Numbered from the stretch's first letter, positions 1 to 5,502 are shown. The stretch: DNA of 5,502 nt from Holosporales bacterium (GCA_003542655.1 DPKF01000072.1:1095-6596); one strand, 5' to 3'. Numbers and translations are program-made. Notes: generated by a model not told the origin, from the sequence alone.

Positions 1-2
1 GG

Positions 3-131
3 GGAGATTGCAGCTTTGTGGTGGGGGAGGCGGGGGCGCGGATTTTGTGGGAACTTACGGAGGCCCATCAGAAAACAACTCTATCAAAAACACAAAATTC
101 ATCTAAAAGTGTAGATAAAACCGCTTATTAA
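3..131 (+). CDS. Possible C-terminal end of a truncated gene (hypothetical)
   Basis: The third forward frame is open from the window edge to a TAA at 129-131, giving about 42 residues that begin GDCSFVVGEAGARILWEL. The first half looks like ordinary folded protein and the second half is a polar tail rich in K, S and T. Codons before base 71 end mostly in G, whereas later codons end mostly in A or T, so composition changes sharply inside the frame. The other two forward frames also stay open for 100 bases or more, so the open frame is weak evidence alone. I do not recognise the protein. If real, the gene converges on the nucleoside transporter, with the inverted-repeat spacer at 131-228 between them. 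Confidence 0.3.
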   Translation, partial: GDCSFVVGEAGARILWELTEAHQKTTLSKTQNSSKSVDKTAY

Positions 132-228
132 GGATAGAAGAATTTTATCGCTCTGCATACGTTTCAAAAAATACAGTCTATTACCTAAAACGTATCAATA
201 ATTCTCGCTTATATTTCATTCTTATCCT
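131..228. repeat. Nested inverted repeats in a convergent spacer
   Basis: The outer arms are AGGATAGAAGAAT (131-143) and ATTCTTATCCT (218-228). They pair over 11 bp if the GA at 137-138 is bulged out. The inner arms are ATACGTTT (157-164) and AAACGTAT (188-195), a perfect 8 bp match around a 23-base loop. Together they could fold nearly the whole spacer on either strand. There is no T-run directly after a stem, so this is not a classical intrinsic terminator. It could be a processing or transcript-end structure after the leftward transporter gene, or a remnant of a small palindromic repeat. The pairing is seen in the sequence; the role is inferred. Confidence 0.4.
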
Positions 229-234
229 GAGGGT

Positions 235-1485
235 TTAATGCAAAAGGCCAACGAGTGTGCCGCTAAGGCATGTTGCCATTGTGCCAATTAGTACGGCTTT
301 AGGCGCTAGAGAGATAATATCGTTACGGCGTTCGGGGACAAGTGTTCCAAGGGACCCAATCACCATACCGACTGAGGAAAAATTTGCAAATCCACATAAA
401 GCATATAGCATAATTTTTTTTGAATGTTCGGATAGTGTGCTTTTTGAAAGTTCAGCAAAAGCAAATACTTCGTTTAGAATTGTTTTTGTTGCTAACAGTT
501 GGGCCGCTTCCATTGATTCCGCCCATGGCACACCCATTGCAAAGGTAAATGGGGCAACAAGGTATCCTAAAATATTTTGCACAGAGTAAACATGGCCAAG
601 TGTGATGAGGGTTATTTTTCCAACAAGGGCATTTACTAAATAGATAAGCGCGGCAAACACAATAAGCATAGATGTAATATTCCAAAATATGCCCATACCA
701 TCAACGGCACCTTTAGATATAGCATCCATAGAGCTTTTAAAATTAAATGGGGCTATTACATCTCCCTTTGTTTTCTCGCCTTCTTCTGGTATTAAAATAC
801 GCGTCAATGTTATGGCGGCTGGAATACTAATGAGGGATGCCACTAAAATGTGTGGCACAACATTATCAAATGTATTGCCAAGTATCATAGCATATAGAGG
901 GACCGCTGCAGCAGAAGTTGTTGACATACCACATGCTATGACCATTAAAAGTTCTGTTCGCGTAAAATTCGTTAGATACGGGCGAATAAGCAAGGGTGTT
1001 TCCATTTGACTTAAGAATAATTTAGCTGAGGCCACAACACCCATCGCCCCCCCAACATGGAGAAGTCTTTGAAATATGGGGGAGAGTATACGCACAATAA
1101 AAGGAATAATTTTTAAATGAAATAAAAGCATAGATAGTGCGCTTACAACAATGATAAGGGGTAACGCTTGAAAAGCAAAAACAAATAAACTATTTGCGGC
1201 ACCATCTTTTAACATAAAGGGCGCTTCCCCTCCGCCAAGGTAACCAAATACGAAAGATGTTCCTGCGCGGGTAGCATCTTTTAAAAGCATAACAACAGAA
1301 CTGGCAGATTGAATGCCCGATTTTATCGCCGGTACAAAGGTAATCAGTAACATAATTGTACACTGCAGTAAGAAACCTTGCGCAACAAAGCGCCACTTAA
1401 TTTTTTTTCGATCTTCTGATAGCAAAAAAATAATTAAAAATATAGTGCAAATACCAATAAGACCTTGAAAATTTGATAAGGGCAT
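235..1485 (-). CDS. CNT-family concentrative nucleoside transporter (NupC-like)
   Basis: This is an integral inner-membrane protein of 416 residues, the usual size for bacterial CNT carriers, which import nucleosides using an ion gradient. Hydrophobic segments run throughout. Family signatures are in order: a Nucleos_tra2-like gate region around 70-125, the first re-entrant hairpin SQMETPLLIRPYL (159-171) with the substrate-contacting Glu162, the serine/threonine-rich CGMSTTSAAAV (185-195), TKTILNE (333-339) with Asn338 and Glu339, and GFANFSS (365-371) with Asn368 and Ser371. These correspond to base- and ribose-contacting residues known in Vibrio cholerae CNT. One oddity is Lys155, five residues before Gln160, where sodium-coupled members usually have Asn. 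The start has a good ribosome binding site overlapping the end of murC, 12 bp upstream, so the two genes are probably co-transcribed. The family call is firm; substrate range and coupling ion are not determined. Confidence 0.93.
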   Translation of the reverse strand: MPLSNFQGLIGICTIFLIIFLLSEDRKKIKWRFVAQGFLLQCTIMLLITFVPAIKSGIQSASSVVMLLKDATRAGTSFVFGYLGGGEAPFMLKDGAANSLFVFAFQALPLIIVVSALSMLLFHLKIIPFIVRILSPIFQRLLHVGGAMGVVASAKLFLSQMETPLLIRPYLTNFTRTELLMVIACGMSTTSAAAVPLYAMILGNTFDNVVPHILVASLISIPAAITLTRILIPEEGEKTKGDVIAPFNFKSSMDAISKGAVDGMGIFWNITSMLIVFAALIYLVNALVGKITLITLGHVYSVQNILGYLVAPFTFAMGVPWAESMEAAQLLATKTILNEVFAFAELSKSTLSEHSKKIMLYALCGFANFSSVGMVIGSLGTLVPERRNDIISLAPKAVLIGTMATCLSGTLVGLLH

Positions 1486-1492
1486 ATTTTTA

Positions 1493-1497
1493 TCCTT
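1493..1497 (-). promoter_or_regulatory. Ribosome binding site of the nucleoside transporter, abutting the murC stop
   Basis: Read on the minus strand, AAGGA lies 7 bases before the transporter ATG at 1483-1485 and immediately follows the TAA stop of murC (1498-1500), forming TAAAAGGATAAAAATATG. This supports both the chosen start and translation of the two genes from one message. Confidence 0.75.
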
Positions 1498-2982
1498 TTA
1501 ACGAAGGGTTGTAAGCGGTACTGGTGTGTTGTTAGATTCCATATGTAAATCAAGTTCCGCCAAGTTGCGTGGCAGATCTGCAGCCCATTGTGTTATGTTA
1601 CCGGCACCCAAATAAATAATTGTATCCCCTGTTTGCATTCTATTTGCAAGGAGAGAAGGTATTATATTGGGCTCAGCTATTGTGGTCACATCCTTCTTAT
1701 ATGCTTGGATTTTTTCAGCAAGCGTGTTTGATGATATGCCAGCTATTGGGGTTTCACCAGCTTCAAAAACAGGCGCTAATATAATTTGATCTGCGTCTGT
1801 AAAACAGGTTGAAAATTCTTCAAATAAATCACGCAATCGTGTATATCTATGCGGTTGCATGACGGCAATAACGCGCCCCTTTGTTGACTGTTTTGCCGCT
1901 TTTAAAACCATCGTTATTTCTGTTGGATGGTGTGCATAATCATCAATAATATCAACGCCCTTTACGGTGCCAATATGGGTAAATCTGCGCTTGACGCCTT
2001 TAAAGTCGCTCAGCGCTTTTTTGATAAAACTTTCATTAATACCTAGTTCTTCAGCAACGGCAATTGTTGATAGAAAGTTTAAAACATTATAGTCACCAGC
2101 CATGGGTAAGAATAAATTCTTGTATCGTTTGGGTAGCACCTTAATGTGTTCATTTGTATTATTTATATATTTTTTGCTTTTTGGCATGATGTCAACATCA
2201 AAATACGTGCCACCCATTTCAGGACGTAAATTATAGGCGCGGACTTCTGCATCAGCGCTAAAACCATATGTTGTAATACGGCGATCTTTTATTTTTGCAG
2301 ATAGTGCGCGTACCTCTGGGTGATCGATACACAAAATTCCCAGGCCATAAAAAGGCAAGTTTTCAATAAACGTATAAAAAGCATCTTTTAGTGCGTCAAA
2401 ACTGCCATAATGTTCTATGTGTTCTGGGTCAATATTGGTTACAATGCCTATTGTTGCGGGTAACTTTGTGAAAGAGCCGTCAGATTCGTCGCTTTCAACG
2501 ACGATCCAATCACCTTTTCCAAGACGCGCATTTGTATTGTAAGTGTTAATAATGCCACCATTCACAACGGTTGGATCAAAATTAGCCGCATCTAAAACGG
2601 CTGCACACATTGACGTTGTTGTTGTTTTTCCATGTGTTCCAGCAACAGCTACTGATAAACGAAAACGCATGATCTCTGCCAACATTTCAGCACGTTTAAT
2701 AACGGGGAGTCCTCTGCGTCGCGCCTCAATTAATTCAAGGTTTGATTCTTTAACGGCTGAGGAAATTACAACAATATCTGTATTGCCAATATTGGTTGCA
2801 TCGTGGTGGTCAAAAACAGTAATACCGAGGGATATGAGACGCTTTGTGTTACCATATGTTGAAGGGTCAGAACCTTGAACACTATATCCTAAGTTATGTA
2901 GAATTTCTGCAATACCACTCATGCCAATACCACCGATGCCAATAAAGTGGATTTTTTTTAAAATATTTAAAGGTAATTTCAT
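1498..2982 (-). CDS. murC: UDP-N-acetylmuramate--L-alanine ligase
   Basis: This cytoplasmic ATP-dependent ligase (EC 6.3.2.8) adds L-alanine to UDP-MurNAc, the first step of the peptidoglycan stem peptide. The 494-residue product is full length and has all three Mur ligase domains. The N-terminal UDP-binding Rossmann segment has IHFIGIGGIGMSGIAEIL (11-28). The central ATPase has the P-loop AGTHGKTTTT (114-123), ESDESDGSF (163-171) and TNIDPEHIEHY (182-192). The C-terminal domain has GDYNVLN (296-302), KRRFTHIG (331-338), DDYAHHPTEI (347-356), QPHRYTR (376-382) and GAGNITQWA (459-467). The usual GxHNxxN reads GDYNVLN, with Tyr298 in place of His, but both Asn residues are kept. The ATG gives the expected N-terminus although its ribosome binding site (TAGAG, 4 bases away) is weak. 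The gene is not followed by murB, ddl or ftsQ; a nucleoside transporter comes next instead. Confidence 0.98.
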   Translation of the reverse strand: MKLPLNILKKIHFIGIGGIGMSGIAEILHNLGYSVQGSDPSTYGNTKRLISLGITVFDHHDATNIGNTDIVVISSAVKESNLELIEARRRGLPVIKRAEMLAEIMRFRLSVAVAGTHGKTTTTSMCAAVLDAANFDPTVVNGGIINTYNTNARLGKGDWIVVESDESDGSFTKLPATIGIVTNIDPEHIEHYGSFDALKDAFYTFIENLPFYGLGILCIDHPEVRALSAKIKDRRITTYGFSADAEVRAYNLRPEMGGTYFDVDIMPKSKKYINNTNEHIKVLPKRYKNLFLPMAGDYNVLNFLSTIAVAEELGINESFIKKALSDFKGVKRRFTHIGTVKGVDIIDDYAHHPTEITMVLKAAKQSTKGRVIAVMQPHRYTRLRDLFEEFSTCFTDADQIILAPVFEAGETPIAGISSNTLAEKIQAYKKDVTTIAEPNIIPSLLANRMQTGDTIIYLGAGNITQWAADLPRNLAELDLHMESNNTPVPLTTLR

Positions 2983-3006
2983 AAAACTCTATTATTACAA
3001 TGCTTA

Positions 3007-3036
3007 TATATACTGAAAATTAAAATGAAATGATCA
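3007..3036 (-). promoter_or_regulatory. murC: Weak candidate promoter for murC and the transporter
   Basis: On the minus strand a TATATA hexamer (3007-3012) lies 18 bases after TGATCA (3031-3036), which matches the -35 consensus at only three positions. A start near 2998-3000 would leave a leader of under 20 bases. The main support is context: murC is the first gene of a leftward operon and must have its promoter in this short divergent region. The exact boxes are uncertain. Confidence 0.25.
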
Positions 3037-3042
3037 TCTCTC

Positions 3043-3072
3043 TTGAAAAGAGTATACCATAACGCGTAGTAT
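3043..3072 (+). promoter_or_regulatory. Candidate sigma-70-type promoter for the NlpD-like lipoprotein gene
   Basis: TTGAAA (3043-3048) matches the -35 consensus at five of six positions and is followed after 18 bases by TAGTAT (3067-3072), a four of six match to the -10 box. TATAAA at 3070-3075 is a better -10 but sits 21 bases away. Transcription would begin around 3079, leaving a leader of about 30 bases with the ribosome binding site at 3099-3102. The -35 lies inside a small hairpin, CTCTT-GAA-AAGAG (3040-3052). Confidence 0.4.
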
Positions 3073-3098
3073 AAAATAGATTTTATTTGTTATTTGCT

Positions 3099-3102
3099 GG
3101 AG
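3099..3102 (+). promoter_or_regulatory. Ribosome binding site that fixes the lipoprotein start at 3111
   Basis: GGAG lies 8 bases before the ATG at 3111. The longer reading from a TTG at 3087 would place this site inside the gene and has no comparable site of its own, so the ATG is preferred. Confidence 0.8.
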
Positions 3103-3110
3103 ATATTTTT

Positions 3111-3983
3111 ATGACAACTTTTATGGGTAATAATTTTAGCCCAAAAAATTTTATAAGACCAGTCCTTCTTGCCTTTTTGTCAGTTGTTGTATTGCCGTCA
3201 TGTACCTCTACAAAAGATTCCTCTGCGGTTCAGTTTGTGTATGCAAGAAAACCCAATCCATATTACTCCGTTCAAGAAGGTGAAACGGTTTCGATGGTTG
3301 CCAAAAAATTTGCAATGACTGAGGAAGAGTTTATTAATGTCAATCGCCTAACCGCACCTTATGAGCTTATTCCAGGGCAAAAAGTCATTGTCTTCCCTAA
3401 AGAAGGAAAACAAGAGACTCACAGTAAGTTTGGTTCAAGTTTTGAGGCAGATGGCGTTGAAGTATCTGCAAACAATGACGTGGGAATATCAACAGGTTTA
3501 AAATTAAGTGACTCTGTTTCTGCTGATCATAATGAAGAAATTCGTGATTTGAGTCAAGAAAAGTTACAAGGTAATACAAAAATGGGTGAAGAGGCGGTAT
3601 TACCCCAAGGGAAATATCACTGGCCAGTAAAAGGCAAAGTGACGAAAAAGGTTAAGACTGACGCCAATGGTAATTTATCTGGCGGGATTAATATTTCGGC
3701 ACCTGAAGGTACACCTGTTTATTCTGCAGGAAAAGGCGTTATTGTAAAATCCGATATTACTGTTGAAGGTTTTGGTAAAACGGTTATTGTAAAACACTTA
3801 GATGGCACAATGTCTATTTATTCACATTTAAAATCTTGTACAGCGAAGGCGGGTCAAACCGTTGATACAAAAACAATTATTGGGCGCGTTGGTAAAACAG
3901 GTGGTCTTAAAAAGCCAGAGCTGCATTTTCAATTACGTGGTGCTAATAAAAAATATATAGATCCTTTACGTATGCTGGGATAA
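3111..3983 (+). CDS. NlpD-like LysM/LytM (M23) lipoprotein, probably catalytically inactive amidase activator
   Basis: The 290-residue product begins with a lipoprotein signal peptide whose hydrophobic stretch (about 17-28) ends in the lipobox LPSC, with Cys31 as the lipidated residue. A LysM domain follows (about 51-95: YSVQEGETVSMVAKKF to LIPGQKVIVFP), then a polar linker (about 96-165) and a C-terminal LytM/peptidase M23 domain (about 168-290). In active M23 enzymes the first zinc motif is HxGxD; here the region reads SGGINI, with Ser190 and Asn194 at the ligand positions. The later HxH reads ELH, with Glu270 replacing the first His. His239 (YSHL) and His272 remain. Loss of both early ligands and one catalytic His fits the NlpD/EnvC type, which activates periplasmic N-acetylmuramoyl-L-alanine amidases during division. 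It lies divergent to murC. Which amidase it serves is unknown. Confidence 0.85.
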   Translation: MTTFMGNNFSPKNFIRPVLLAFLSVVVLPSCTSTKDSSAVQFVYARKPNPYYSVQEGETVSMVAKKFAMTEEEFINVNRLTAPYELIPGQKVIVFPKEGKQETHSKFGSSFEADGVEVSANNDVGISTGLKLSDSVSADHNEEIRDLSQEKLQGNTKMGEEAVLPQGKYHWPVKGKVTKKVKTDANGNLSGGINISAPEGTPVYSAGKGVIVKSDITVEGFGKTVIVKHLDGTMSIYSHLKSCTAKAGQTVDTKTIIGRVGKTGGLKKPELHFQLRGANKKYIDPLRMLG

Positions 3984-3993
3984 AAAAATATGA

Positions 3994-4023
3994 TAACCTT
4001 TTAAGGTTACAACGTTTTATTTT
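3994..4023 (+). terminator. Weak candidate terminator or attenuator after the lipoprotein gene
   Basis: TAACC (3994-3998) pairs with GGTTA (4005-4009) around TTTTAA, and the symmetry extends to TAACCTT/AAGGTTA. A T-rich run, TTTTATTTT (4014-4022), follows after four bases. The stem is short and low in GC, and the T-run ends next to the ribosome binding site of the next gene. At best it would partly reduce read-through. Confidence 0.25.
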
Positions 4024-4027
4024 GGAG
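4024..4027 (+). promoter_or_regulatory. Ribosome binding site that fixes the first small-protein start at 4037
   Basis: GGAG lies 9 bases before the ATG at 4037, within TGGAGTTAC (4023-4031). A longer reading from TTG at 4022 would overlap this site, so the ATG is preferred. The same nine bases occur before the next gene (4408-4416). Confidence 0.75.
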
Positions 4028-4036
4028 TTACATAAG

Positions 4037-4339
4037 ATGAATAAATTTTTTGCCGTATTGGCACTGACAACAGCAGTATATAACGCGACCACGCCAACTA
4101 ATTCTACGGCAGGAGCTTCTTCGCGTTTTGCAAAAGAAGCGGTTCCTGTTCATCTGCTGACATCTGAGGAAACACGCTGCCAAGATCCTGTGTTAAAAGA
4201 AATCAATAGGCCAACAAATTCTTGTCCTCCACAAACACAAGTAACAAGGCCAACTCAACAAGCGCATGTCAAACAACAACCGCTTGTCAAAAAACAACAC
4301 ACAACAAATCATCAAGGCCGCACGCACCATCACCAATAA
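4037..4339 (+). CDS. Small exported protein of unknown function, Gln/Thr/His-rich tail
   Basis: I do not recognise this 100-residue protein. It starts with MNKFFAVLALTTAV, a short signal-peptide-like segment, and a plausible signal peptidase I site follows AGA (25-27). The mature part has two cysteines (Cys48, Cys63) that could form a disulfide. Its tail (about 60-100) is low in complexity, rich in Gln, Thr, Pro and Lys, and ends with clustered histidines (88, 92, 97-99), which could bind metal. The KEINR motif (54-58), followed by PP and QTQV, recurs in the next gene, which also encodes 100 residues. The gene lies 53 bp after the lipoprotein and has a clear ribosome binding site, so I consider it real. 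Function is unknown; a periplasmic or secreted location is inferred. Confidence 0.6.
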   Translation: MNKFFAVLALTTAVYNATTPTNSTAGASSRFAKEAVPVHLLTSEETRCQDPVLKEINRPTNSCPPQTQVTRPTQQAHVKQQPLVKKQHTTNHQGRTHHHQ

Positions 4340-4362
4340 ATACTAAAAGATAATAATGACCT

Positions 4363-4370
4363 AGCGCGCT
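4363..4370. repeat. Perfect GC-rich palindrome between the two small-protein genes
   Basis: AGCGCGCT is a perfect 8 bp palindrome in an otherwise AT-rich 80-base spacer. A TATATAAAT stretch (4384-4392) lies just downstream, but I find no well-spaced -35 box. It could be a protein-binding site or chance. Confidence 0.2.
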
Positions 4371-4408
4371 TCATATGGTACAGTATATAAATAGTTTACT
4401 GACTGTGT

Positions 4409-4412
4409 GGAG
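4409..4412 (+). promoter_or_regulatory. Ribosome binding site that fixes the second small-protein start at 4420
   Basis: GGAG lies 7 bases before the ATG at 4420, within TGGAGTTAC (4408-4416). An in-frame ATG at 4375 has no such site and would add 15 residues in front of a good signal peptide, so 4420 is preferred. Confidence 0.75.
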
Positions 4413-4419
4413 TTACGTT

Positions 4420-4722
4420 ATGTTTAAGGTGATAGTGGGTGTGTGCCTATTGTTTAGTAATGGCAATTTAGCTGCTGAAGACAATGGGAGTGAACAGCCT
4501 AATCGGGCTGGTACTGTTGGACAACATTTAGTACACATCGTCAATGCATTAGAAGCAAGCGAGAAAGAAATAAATAGAACTGGTTGGGCACCACCAAAAG
4601 AACAATACGTGGTGGTACGTGCTGGAACTGTTCCACAACCTTCTCATCGGCCAGATAAAGACCCACATGAAGGACATACTGTAAAAAGCTTGCCCAACCC
4701 ATATAGTGGAAAAAAACATTAA
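4420..4722 (+). CDS. Small exported protein of unknown function, probable paralogue of the preceding gene
   Basis: This 100-residue protein is not recognised. It begins with MFKVIVGVCLLFSNGNLAA, a good signal peptide with likely cleavage after Ala19. The mature part has a probable helix (about 34-53, HLVHIVNALEASEKEINR within it), then GWAPPKEQYVVVRAGTVPQP (55-74) and a polar tail with His76, His83, His86 and His100. The KEINR motif (49-53) followed by PP, Q and V aligns with the same order in the upstream gene, and HL begins the preceding segment in both. Unlike its neighbour it has no cysteine in the mature part. It ends 25 bp before typA with no terminator between, so the two may be co-transcribed. 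Function is unknown. Confidence 0.6.
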   Translation: MFKVIVGVCLLFSNGNLAAEDNGSEQPNRAGTVGQHLVHIVNALEASEKEINRTGWAPPKEQYVVVRAGTVPQPSHRPDKDPHEGHTVKSLPNPYSGKKH

Positions 4723-4736
4723 TTCATAATATCTAG

Positions 4737-4741
4737 AAAGG
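4737..4741 (+). promoter_or_regulatory. typA: Ribosome binding site of typA
   Basis: AAAGG lies 6 bases before the ATG at 4748, supporting that start, which also gives the expected TypA N-terminus with the P-loop beginning near residue 11. Confidence 0.7.
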
Positions 4742-4747
4742 TCATTC

Positions 4748-5502
4748 ATGACAAAACTGAGAAATATCGCCATTATCGCCCACGTTGACCATGGCAAAAC
4801 AACGTTGGTTGATACATTATTACAACAAAGTGGAACATTTAAAGACCATCAGGTCGTTACAGAACGCGCTATGGACTCTAACGATTTAGAACGCGAACGG
4901 GGCATTACAATTTTAGCAAAATGTACGTCTCTTATGTGGAAAGACACACGTATTAATATCGTCGATACACCAGGACACGCCGATTTTGGCGGTGAAGTAG
5001 AGCGTATTTTAAGTATGGTGGATGGCGTTATTTTGTTAGTCGATGCTGCTGAAGGCCCTATGCCACAAACAAAATTTGTGCTAGCAAAAGCATTAAAGCT
5101 TGGTCTAAAACCAATTGTGCTGATTAACAAAATTGACAGATCTGATGAACGTCACGAAGAAGTATTGGATGAATGTTTTGAGTTGTTTTTAAACCTTGAT
5201 GCAACAGATGAACAGTTAGATTTTAAAGTTGTATACGCATCTGGTCGTAATGGTTGGGCTGTGATGAATCTGAAAGATGAACGTAAAGATGTTCACTGCT
5301 TATTTGACCTTGTCTTAGAACATGTTCCAGAACCAAATAAAGATAAAAACGCACCATTTTCAATGCTTGCAACAACCCTAGAAGCTGATCCATATCTGGG
5401 GCGTATTTTAACAGGGCGCATTGAAACAGGAACACTTAGTGTCAATACTGCGGTCAAAGTATTGCATGGTAATGGTGAAGTTGTTGAAAGTGAACGTATT
5501 AC
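4748..5502 (+). CDS. typA: Translational GTPase TypA/BipA, N-terminal part (cut by window end)
   Basis: TypA/BipA is a ribosome-associated GTPase of the EF-G/LepA group involved in 50S assembly and in growth under stress or low temperature. The visible 251 residues start MTKLRNIAIIAHVDHGKTTL. All G-domain motifs are present: AHVDHGKTT (G1, 11-19), RGIT (G2, 51-54), DTPGH (G3, 73-77), NKID (G4, 127-130) and SGRNG (G5, 165-169). The EF-Tu-like domain II begins about residue 203 (PFSMLATTLEADPYLGRI). The family is about 600 residues, so roughly 40% of the gene is shown and the frame is intact to the edge. EF-G and LepA are less likely because the segment after G4 (RSDERHEEVLDECFELFLNL) and domain II have the TypA pattern. 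Confidence 0.96.
   Translation, partial: MTKLRNIAIIAHVDHGKTTLVDTLLQQSGTFKDHQVVTERAMDSNDLERERGITILAKCTSLMWKDTRINIVDTPGHADFGGEVERILSMVDGVILLVDAAEGPMPQTKFVLAKALKLGLKPIVLINKIDRSDERHEEVLDECFELFLNLDATDEQLDFKVVYASGRNGWAVMNLKDERKDVHCLFDLVLEHVPEPNKDKNAPFSMLATTLEADPYLGRILTGRIETGTLSVNTAVKVLHGNGEVVESERI

Noticed and set aside
61..128. Minus-strand ATG near base 66 reading into the G-rich block
   Set aside because: No convincing ribosome binding site, and the predicted Pro/Arg/His-rich peptide is a composition effect of the G-rich block.
257..1009. Plus-strand open frames inside the transporter gene
   Set aside because: They are antisense to a well-conserved CNT gene, have no ribosome binding sites or recognisable motifs.
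3087..3110. Upstream TTG start adding 8 residues to the lipoprotein
   Set aside because: The GGAG site at 3099-3102 is correctly spaced for ATG 3111 and would be inside the gene; the shorter form gives a normal lipoprotein signal peptide.
4022..4036. Upstream TTG start adding 5 residues to the first small protein
   Set aside because: It overlaps the ribosome binding site that serves ATG 4037.
4375..4419. Upstream ATG start adding 15 residues to the second small protein
   Set aside because: No ribosome binding site precedes it, and ATG 4420 has one plus a clean signal peptide.
4340..4419. Promoter between the two small genes
   Set aside because: TATATAAAT resembles a -10 box but no -35 hexamer lies at 16-19 bases; ATGACC is 22 or more bases away.
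4549..4797. Minus-strand open frame across the second small gene and the typA start
   Set aside because: It overlaps the typA start and the clearly supported small gene, and its hydrophobic, Trp/Phe-rich translation looks like an antisense shadow.
4849..5435. Minus-strand open frames within typA
   Set aside because: They are antisense to an intact conserved GTPase frame and have no independent support.

Overview
The window looks like a piece of an AT-rich, probably host-associated alphaproteobacterial chromosome (a Holosporales- or Rickettsiales-like lineage is my guess). The basis is low GC in most genes, an alphaproteobacterial-looking MurC, a LysM/LytM lipoprotein and a concentrative nucleoside transporter. 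No taxonomic marker fixes the genus. No complete mobile element, CRISPR array, rRNA or tRNA is visible.

Layout. Bases 1-131 open with a very G-rich block and may hold the last codons of a gene cut by the window edge. Bases 131-228 are a gene-free spacer carrying two nested inverted repeats. Two genes then run leftward as a likely operon: murC (1498-2982) followed, after 12 bp, by a CNT-family nucleoside transporter (235-1485), whose ribosome binding site overlaps the murC stop codon. A divergent intergenic region (2983-3110) separates them from a rightward group: an NlpD-like lipoprotein (3111-3983), two 100-residue exported proteins of unknown function (4037-4339 and 4420-4722), and the first 40% or so of the translational GTPase TypA/BipA (4748 to the window end).

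How they may work together. MurC adds L-Ala to UDP-MurNAc in peptidoglycan synthesis. The divergently placed lipoprotein has a degenerate LytM domain of the type that activates cell-wall amidases. The divergent promoter region thus sits between a peptidoglycan synthesis gene and a likely regulator of peptidoglycan hydrolysis. The nucleoside importer is consistent with scavenging from a nucleotide-rich environment such as a host cell.

The most unusual part is the pair of small exported proteins at 4037-4722. They have the same length, the same TGGAGTTAC ribosome-binding context, and a shared short motif (KEINR, then PP, then Q and V). I read them as probable diverged tandem duplicates of an unrecognised secreted family, which is an inference from short similarities only.
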